From Planctomycetota bacterium (GTDB lineage Bacteria > Planctomycetota > SZUA-567): DNA of 6,348 nucleotides. The translations under genes were made by a program, and so were the position numbers. The stretch spans positions 1 through 6,348 of the forward strand of contig JAISYD010000358.1 of assembly GCA_031270145.1 (NCBI GenBank). The letters are read 5' to 3'. Positions 1 to 3,446 of the stretch are shown here, piece after piece. Position 1 is the stretch's first letter; each line of letters begins with the position of its first letter. The notes under the pieces are model-generated. The model saw only the letters and a program-made list of their open reading frames with translations, searched no databases and was not told where the DNA came from.

Positions 1-20
1 CGAACATCATATCATGTTCG
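1..20. repeat. 7-bp inverted repeat at the left edge
   Basis: CGAACAT at 1-7 is exactly complementary to ATGTTCG at 14-20, with CATATC between. A third copy of CGAACATC lies at 129-136, and GCGATCA occurs at 20-26 and 33-39. The motif could be an operator or part of an attachment region. The half-site spacing does not match the GAAC-N4-GTTC LexA box, so I do not assign a protein. The window edge cuts any left extension. Confidence 0.4.
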
Positions 21-238
21 CGATCAATTACTGCGATCATGGTCACGACGAACACAGCATCAGCAACAGAACAACTGCCCATCCTTCGAATCGCGTTTCA
101 AAAAGAAACAGCGGCATGATGTTAAAAACGAACATCGCCCAACAGATCAAAAATAGTGGTAAATTCTACCACCCCCTCCCTCCCCCATTGGCTGGCCGCG
201 AAGGGTTGTATCCGCTCAATAATATACATAGCAAGATG
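1..238. other. A+T-richer noncoding stretch, no gene recognised
   Basis: This stretch lies beyond the end of the leftward gene block. The first 120 bases are about 46 percent G+C, visibly lower than the genes to the right. It contains short inverted repeats (1-20, and GTGGTA at 156-161 with TACCAC at 167-172) and a C-rich mirror repeat at 172-186. Only very short frames are present, including a minus-strand frame open from 82 to the window edge, and none has a convincing ribosome binding site. The composition change may mark the edge of the element or host DNA, but no duplicated attachment sequence is visible. Confidence 0.4.
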
Positions 239-1198
239 TTAGCGTATAACGCCCGGCTGCCGGCTTGTTCCGGCGCCGGGCGGAAAGCCGGCGGTCCGAA
301 CGGGTTTCGGAGAGATTGCGGCTTCGCCGGGCAGGTCTTTGGCCTGCCCGGTCCGCTCTCTTTTAGCCTTTGGCGGCCGGGCCGGAGACGGGATTGTCAG
401 CTCCAGTTCCGCCAGTCGCTCCCGCCAATTCGGGAGCATGCCGACGGGGAGATCGTAGCCGTCCAGGCTGTCCGGCGCGGCGCGCACCCGATCCGCTTCC
501 TGGAACAGCCGCCGGAAGCTGTTCACCATGTCGTCCGGGTGGAAAAGCCCCAGCGCCCCGATGCCGTCAAGGTAACGCAGCGTCAAGTCCAGCCGGCCGA
601 TCAGATGGAGCGCCCTGGCTGAAGGGCTGCCGTCGCGGAAGGCCCGCAGTTCGGCGCCACCGAGGCCGTAGGCGACGACCTTCGACCGGAGGCCGCAAGC
701 GGCGGCTTGCGTGCGCGGCCCGGGCTGGGCGAAGACGGCGCGGAGCAGCCATTCCCGGTCGTCCAGGTGCGCCCGGACATCGAAGAACAGGCCCTCGTAA
801 AGCCGCTGGGCGAGGCCGTCGATTCCCTCGTCCCGCGACGTCAGGCAGCCCTCCGGCCGGCCGGCCAGGACGCCCGCCTCCAGTCGGTAGGGCAGTTGCC
901 GGTATTCCCTTTCCCGGTCGCTCCAGACGTTCACGGCTTTCCGGATCGCGAGGTAGTCGCTTTCGGGGATTCCCGGCTGGTACGAGCCCTCGACGCGGAA
1001 CCGCAAGTACGGCAACAGACGGTCCCGGAGCAGCGGATCTTCAAGGGCGGCGGCGGTCTCCCATCCGCCTTTTCCGACAGGCCGGCCCAGCGCGAGGGCC
1101 AGCCCGGCCTGCCAGCGCCAGGCCGGATCGTGCCCGGCAGCGTGCGCGGGAGCCGGGGCGCCGCGGGAGCGCGACGGAAAAAGAGGAAATTCCCGCAT
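239..1198 (-). CDS. Hypothetical accessory-element protein, 319 aa
   Basis: I do not recognise a named function. From memory, the core around residues 96-150 (REYRQLPYRLEAGVLAG, then LAQRLYEGLFFDVRAHL) resembles a hypothetical family from Planctomycetota/Lentisphaerota mobile elements. Members of that family carry a conserved YRLEA...LFFDVR segment, possibly a degenerate helix-turn-helix. This resemblance is unchecked. Two further predicted helical segments follow at about 160-240, and the last 50 residues are basic, Pro/Ala/Gly-rich and probably disordered. No signal peptide or membrane segment is seen. The ATG at 1198 is preferred because AAGAGG lies about 6 nt upstream and no in-frame ATG, GTG or TTG occurs before the upstream stop near 1281. 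It is the last gene of the leftward block, about 225 bases from the stop of the 167-aa gene, with an uncertain small frame between. GC-rich third codon positions support coding. Confidence 0.72.
   Translation of the reverse strand: MREFPLFPSRSRGAPAPAHAAGHDPAWRWQAGLALALGRPVGKGGWETAAALEDPLLRDRLLPYLRFRVEGSYQPGIPESDYLAIRKAVNVWSDREREYRQLPYRLEAGVLAGRPEGCLTSRDEGIDGLAQRLYEGLFFDVRAHLDDREWLLRAVFAQPGPRTQAAACGLRSKVVAYGLGGAELRAFRDGSPSARALHLIGRLDLTLRYLDGIGALGLFHPDDMVNSFRRLFQEADRVRAAPDSLDGYDLPVGMLPNWRERLAELELTIPSPARPPKAKRERTGQAKDLPGEAAISPKPVRTAGFPPGAGTSRQPGVIR
250..282 (-). terminator. Possible terminator hairpin at the end of the leftward block
   Basis: The arms 250-263 and 270-282 pair with a single one-base bulge around a 6-nt loop, giving about 13 G+C-rich pairs. 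On the minus strand the hairpin is followed by TTATACGCTAA, which includes the stop codon of the 319-aa gene. The T tract is weak and the stem overlaps the last codons, so this is only a candidate intrinsic terminator. Confidence 0.3.
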
Positions 1199-1415
1199 CT
1201 TCGGCCTCTTTGGACCCGACGGCCTCCCTGCCCGGACGCTTTGCGCCGCGGCGGCCAGGCAGGGTAAGCGGACGACCGCTTACAACGCGTGGGGCCTGCC
1301 AGACAGACAAGTTCGGCACAAGCGAGGAAATGATCCGGCAGGCGCCGGCGCTTTTGACCGGCGGCCGCTCGCCGTCCACGGCTTCGTACGCCTTCCCTGG
1401 CCCCGCGGCGCGCAT
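1041..1415 (-). CDS. Uncertain small ORF between two leftward genes
   Basis: This frame could encode about 124 residues from ATG 1415, or a shorter product from GTG 1379, which has GGGAAGG about 11 nt upstream. The first 60 residues look protein-like (for example IISSLVPNLSVWQAPRVV) and third positions are G+C-rich. It starts 7 bases after the stop of the 167-aa gene, which suits an operon. Against it, the ATG has no clear ribosome binding site, the last 158 bases overlap the better-supported 319-aa gene in another frame, and the tail is Arg/Gly/Ala-rich like a shadow frame. A perfect 8-bp hairpin (1264-1283) lies inside it. The alternative is plain intergenic DNA or an N-terminal part lost by frameshift. 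Confidence 0.28.
   Translation of the reverse strand: MRAAGPGKAYEAVDGERPPVKSAGACRIISSLVPNLSVWQAPRVVSGRPLTLPGRRGAKRPGREAVGSKEAEDAGISSFSVALPRRPGSRARCRARSGLALAGRAGPRAGPACRKRRMGDRRRP
1264..1283. repeat. Perfect 8-bp inverted repeat, 4-base loop
   Basis: GTAAGCGG at 1264-1271 and CCGCTTAC at 1276-1283 are exact complements around ACGA. The site lies 66 bases upstream of the start of the 319-aa gene. No T tract follows on either strand, so it suits an operator or RNA-processing hairpin better than a terminator. Confidence 0.5.
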
Positions 1416-1422
1416 CCGGCGG

Positions 1423-1926
1423 TCAGAGGCAAAACAGGAGCGCGGCAATTAGCAGGGACAGCCGTACGAGGCGCCCGGCGCTTTTGGCCGGGCGGCCCGC
1501 CGGCATGGCCCGGGCCAGCCAGGGTCGATGGAGAATGAAATCCTCCAGCGCGGCGAGTCCCAGGGCGGCCGCATGCTCATAGACGCCCGCTATCCGCTGC
1601 CGCAACAGTCTCCCGCATCCGGCGGCGGCCAGCAGGCGGGTTTTCAGCGCCGCCAGGGCGCGTCCCGCTTCCCGCTGTCCGGCGTTCCGCCGTGCGGCAT
1701 CTTTTCGCCGCCGGAGCAGTTCACGCGCCTCCGACAGCAGCCAGGCGTCTTGCGCCAAGTCCAGGGAGCGGCGGCGGATTCTCCCATCCGCCGCGTCCCG
1801 CTCCCGCCAGCGCAGCCGCCAAGTCCCGATCCGCCTTTCCAGATTTATCGACCCCGGCGGGTCTGCGAACAGCTTTTCGACCCGGTTCCGGAGCTGTTTC
1901 CGTGACGACGACGATGGTGCGCTCAT
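1423..1926 (-). CDS. Small arm-type DNA-binding-like protein with hydrophobic C-terminus, 167 aa
   Basis: Residues about 25-58 contain GTWRLRWRERDAADG followed by RIRRRSLDL. This is the pattern of short beta strands with basic residues seen in arm-type DNA-binding domains of tyrosine recombinases, so DNA binding is plausible but inferred. The same pattern occurs in the 106-aa protein two genes upstream. Residues about 60-125 are Ala/Arg/Leu-rich and probably helical. The last 15 residues, RLVRLSLLIAALLFCL, are hydrophobic and end the protein. No catalytic recombinase domain is present. The ATG at 1926 has only a weak, distant purine stretch (GAAGG, about 10 nt). Its first 206 bases overlap the upstream 205-aa gene out of frame. 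Third-position G+C favours this frame from about residue 9 onward, so the true start may be near 1926, or the two genes may be joined by a frameshift. Confidence 0.65.
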   Translation of the reverse strand: MSAPSSSSRKQLRNRVEKLFADPPGSINLERRIGTWRLRWRERDAADGRIRRRSLDLAQDAWLLSEARELLRRRKDAARRNAGQREAGRALAALKTRLLAAAGCGRLLRQRIAGVYEHAAALGLAALEDFILHRPWLARAMPAGRPAKSAGRLVRLSLLIAALLFCL

Positions 1927-2338
1927 TGGCTGCCGCCTTCTTTTCGGCCCGGCGATTCAGGTTTTCGAGATGGGCGATCTTGGCCAGGCGTCGCTTGACG
2001 TCCAGGTAGAAGTCGGCGGCCCGGTCCCGCTCGCGCATGAGGATTTCCACCAGCGCGTCCACCGGCGCGGAGGACTCGGCAAAGCCGCCGCTTTTGACGG
2101 CGTTTTCCAGCCTGCCGGCGGCCAGTATGGCCAGCCTGGCGGTCTGGCCGAGCAAAATCTTGTCCGCCGCCTCGGGCAGTTCGGCCGGATCGGCCTCGTC
2201 CAGCCAGGTGTGGCCCTTGAAGTCCTTGGCGAACATCGGGAATCCCGCGCGCAGCGAACGCCGGCGCATGTATTCGAAGGTGTCGGCCAGGGACTCCTTG
2301 GCCGGCTTCCGGTTTCCCGGCGCGACGGTTTCCGTCAT
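1721..2338 (-). CDS. Hypothetical helical protein, 205 aa
   Basis: I do not recognise the family. ATG 2338 is chosen over earlier in-frame starts because AGGGAGG lies 8-9 nt upstream and the residues before it look like untranslated leader. It lies 20 bases after the stop of the 106-aa gene, so the two are probably co-transcribed. Residues 15-45 (SLADTFEYMRRRSLRAGFPMF) and 57-138 are predicted helical, rich in Ala, Leu, Glu and Arg, with charged repeats near 98-138 that could form a coiled coil. There is no signal peptide or membrane segment. From about residue 146 the third positions lose their G+C bias and the sequence becomes Gly/Pro/Arg-rich. This part lies over the next gene and may be a non-functional tail or the result of a frameshift. 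A scaffold, DNA-binding or packaging role is possible, but nothing visible decides it. Confidence 0.65.
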   Translation of the reverse strand: MTETVAPGNRKPAKESLADTFEYMRRRSLRAGFPMFAKDFKGHTWLDEADPAELPEAADKILLGQTARLAILAAGRLENAVKSGGFAESSAPVDALVEILMRERDRAADFYLDVKRRLAKIAHLENLNRRAEKKAAANERTIVVVTETAPEPGRKAVRRPAGVDKSGKADRDLAAALAGAGRGGWENPPPLPGLGARRLAAVGGA

Positions 2339-2358
2339 GACGCAGTCCCTCCCTGAAA

Positions 2359-2679
2359 TCAGCCGGCGGTCCGACCGAATTCGCCGGCGCCGAACCTGGC
2401 GCCCCGTGCGCCGCCGGCCTGCCGCATGCGCTCCCGAATCCAATCCGCGGCCGCGGCGTCCGGCAAGGTGACGCCGCGGCGGCGCCTGCTCCCGTCCGGC
2501 AGCGTGAAATGGTACCGCAAACGCCAGTTGCCGCCCGTTTTTTCAATGGTGGCGGGCGCGTCGACGCCGGGGCGGATATTCCGCACCAAACGCCGCACCG
2601 CCTCAATGTCCAGATAGGCGTGCCTGCCTTCCGGCGGCAGACAGGCCAGCATCTCGGCAAGGCTTTTTTGCTGCTCCAT
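2359..2679 (-). CDS. Small arm-type DNA-binding-like protein, 106 aa
   Basis: First gene of the leftward block. The start at 2679 is firm: GAGGAGG lies 7 nt upstream. Residues 1-35 are a predicted helical segment (SLAEMLACLPPEGRHAYLD). Residues 49-75 contain GGNWRLRYHFTLPDG then RRRRGVTLPDA, matching the GxWRLR(W/Y)...DGxxRRR pattern of the 167-aa protein. Arm-type DNA-binding domains of tyrosine recombinases have this short beta-sheet style, so binding to DNA repeats is a reasonable inference. No catalytic domain is present. It ends 20 bases before the next start. A regulatory or accessory recombination role in the element is possible but unproven; a purely structural phage protein is an alternative. 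Confidence 0.75.
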   Translation of the reverse strand: MEQQKSLAEMLACLPPEGRHAYLDIEAVRRLVRNIRPGVDAPATIEKTGGNWRLRYHFTLPDGSRRRRGVTLPDAAAADWIRERMRQAGGARGARFGAGEFGRTAG

Positions 2680-2686
2680 TGCAATT

Positions 2687-2693
2687 CCTCCTC
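2687..2693 (-). promoter_or_regulatory. Strong ribosome binding site for the 106-aa gene
   Basis: On the minus strand this reads GAGGAGG, 7 nt before ATG 2679. It is the best Shine-Dalgarno sequence in the leftward block and fixes the start of its first gene. Confidence 0.8.
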
Positions 2694-2882
2694 AAAAAAG
2701 GTCTCTTTCCGGCACAGCATCCATTTTCCGGCGGCCGGAGGCAACAGCACCGCCGCGATAGCTGAAAAAAAACCGCCGAAAGCGTACGAGGTTCTCGAAA
2801 TGCCATACGGAAATCTACAGCGTCTACGTTCAAGCCCGGTTCGAGGGAAGGAAAAACGGCGGGAAAGAACGGTTCCAGAGAT

Positions 2883-2957
2883 GGCGGGCAATGTTGGTTT
2901 TATGCGGGAATACAGGAGAAAACGCGGTTTTTGGCGAATTGGCGGGAGGCGCGGCGG
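2883..2957. repeat. 75-base direct repeat, copy 1
   Basis: This copy matches 3105-3179 at 71 of 75 positions, and all four differences are transitions. The repeat offset is 222 bases, a multiple of three. Weaker similarity extends upstream: the GGTT(C/T)TCGAA and CGGAAATC boxes found before this copy recur before copy 2, with about 30 extra bases in the second unit. The whole may therefore be a degenerate tandem duplication spanning about 2789-3179. Confidence 0.9.
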
Positions 2958-3104
2958 AATGCGCGGAAACGCCGGCCGGCCGCGAGCGAGGCAATTCCCG
3001 GTTTTCGAAGAATGCGGGAAAAAAAGATCGCAAGGCTCTCGCATCGGCTAGCGGAAATCCATACCGTCGCGTTCATCCCAATCCAGGGAAAAGAGCGACA
3101 GGGA

Positions 3105-3179
3105 GGCGGGCAATGTTGATTTTGTGCGGGAATACAGGGGAAAACGCGGTTTTTGGCGAATCGGCGGGAGGCGCGGCGG
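3105..3179. repeat. 75-base direct repeat, copy 2
   Basis: Partner of 2883-2957 (71 of 75 identical). Here the repeat is preceded by GGGAGG, which gives its internal ATG (3113) a plausible ribosome binding site; the corresponding ATG in copy 1 (2891) has a poorer one. Confidence 0.9.
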
Positions 3180-3304
3180 GAGCAATGGAAGCCGTGGAAA
3201 CGGCGCCCATGCGGCCACGAATTTTGCCGGTCCCGGTCTTTACCTATGAACTGGCCGACGAGGAGATGGAAGAAAAGATCGGCGGGACGAGTCCCTGTCA
3301 ATAA
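3113..3304 (+). CDS. Possible small protein upstream of the helicase, 63 aa
   Basis: ATG 3113 follows GGGAGG with a 6-nt gap. The first 22 residues come from direct-repeat copy 2 and recur in copy 1. From about residue 25 the sequence changes character: METAPMRPRILPVPVFTYEL-type residues followed by ADEEMEEKIGG, acidic and protein-like, with reasonable third-position G+C. A shorter start at ATG 3185 would give 39 residues, but GGGAG is only 2 nt away. The frame is open back to ATG 2891, which would include both repeats. No family is recognised. It ends just before the hairpin at 3306-3333. It could be a leader peptide, a small regulator, or chance. Confidence 0.33.
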   Translation: MLILCGNTGENAVFGESAGGAAGAMEAVETAPMRPRILPVPVFTYELADEEMEEKIGGTSPCQ

Positions 3305-3360
3305 AGCAACGCCGCCTTGGGGGGCGGCGCTGCGAGGCGCGGAGCGCTGAAATATAGACT
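3300..3360 (-). ncRNA. Candidate short antisense or leader RNA
   Basis: A transcript starting about 7 nt past the -10 at 3366-3371 would begin near 3359-3360, run through the hairpin at 3306-3333 and reach TTTATT at 3300-3305, giving about 60 nt. GCGCT (3327-3331), in one hairpin arm, can also pair with AGCGC (3343-3347), an alternative fold of the kind used in attenuation. If a plus-strand promoter lies further left, this RNA would be antisense to the leader of the helicase gene, as in antisense copy-number control of plasmids. If not, it is an attenuated leader for the leftward block. Both readings are inference. Confidence 0.3.
3306..3333 (-). terminator. GC-rich hairpin with short T-rich tail on the minus strand
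   Basis: The arms 3306-3316 and 3323-3333 pair at 10 of 11 positions around a 6-base loop (TTGGGG on the plus strand). Reading leftward, the stem is followed by TTTATT, so the better terminator orientation is the minus strand. The tail is short. It lies about 26-54 nt after the predicted minus-strand start, and also just after the stop of the small plus-strand frame. Confidence 0.45.
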
Positions 3361-3365
3361 CCTTC

Positions 3366-3393
3366 AGTATAGCTCCCGCCCGATGCTTGTCAA
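3366..3393 (-). promoter_or_regulatory. Near-consensus sigma-70-type promoter, leftward
   Basis: On the minus strand TTGACA (3393-3388) is followed by a 16-base spacer and TATACT (3371-3366). The -35 is perfect and the -10 matches 5 of 6. Transcription would begin near 3359 and run left, toward the hairpin at 3306-3333 and then the leftward gene block, whose first start is 680 bases away. It is the best promoter-like sequence I found in the window. Confidence 0.55.
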
Positions 3394-3432
3394 GCTATTT
3401 CACCAGTACGCCGGGAAAATCGGCGTCGCATC

Positions 3433-3440
3433 AGGGGGAG
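3433..3440 (+). promoter_or_regulatory. Ribosome binding site for the helicase gene
   Basis: AGGGGGAG lies 6 nt before ATG 3447. It decides the start against an in-frame TTG at 3387, which has no such site and sits inside the minus-strand promoter. Confidence 0.75.
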
Positions 3441-3446
3441 TTTGCA

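Larger units (their letters stand above)
2694..3446. other. Divergent control region between the two gene blocks
   Basis: About 750 bases separate the leftward and rightward blocks. The region holds the 75-base direct repeats, a possible small plus-strand gene near its right end, a hairpin at 3306-3333 and a minus-strand promoter at 3366-3393. Frames on both strands here give repetitive, Arg/Pro-rich translations typical of noncoding G+C-rich DNA. If the promoter at 3366-3393 drives the leftward block, its leader would be about 680 nt and would contain both repeats. TATAG-CTCC direct repeats lie at 3353-3362 and 3368-3376. A 6-bp inverted repeat (ACGCCG at 3408-3413, CGGCGT at 3421-3426) sits just before the helicase ribosome binding site. 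No convincing plus-strand promoter is visible. Confidence 0.5.

Noticed and set aside
1..20. LexA/SOS box
   Set aside because: The half-sites GAAC and GTTC are 10 bases apart instead of 4, and no damage-response gene adjoins.
1..82. Minus-strand partial gene starting at 82 and leaving the window
   Set aside because: Only 27 codons are visible, the nearest purine stretch touches the start codon, and there is no recognisable motif.
327..351. Plus-strand intrinsic terminator (9-bp stem, then TCCGCTCTCTTTT)
   Set aside because: It lies inside the coding part of the minus-strand 319-aa gene, and no plus-strand gene ends there.
14..622. Plus-strand frame of 202 codons from the left edge
   Set aside because: It crosses from noncoding DNA into the antisense of the 319-aa gene, its composition changes along the way, and it shows no domain.
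707..1267. Plus-strand frame of 186 codons
   Set aside because: It overlaps the 319-aa gene entirely, lacks a ribosome binding site and has no recognisable motif.
370..1452. Plus-strand frame of 360 codons across the 319-aa gene
   Set aside because: Its translation is dominated by Arg, Gly, Pro and Ala with no hydrophobic core. It is the complement shadow of a G+C-rich minus-strand gene.
1923..3044. Minus-strand frame of 373 codons
   Set aside because: It runs through the repeats and is then a shadow of the 106-aa and 205-aa genes. The translation is Arg/Pro-rich with no start signal.
2900..3301. Minus-strand frame of 133 codons with an internal duplication
   Set aside because: The apparent protein repeat only reflects the 75-base DNA repeat; the sequence is rich in Arg, Cys and Phe and looks unlike a protein.
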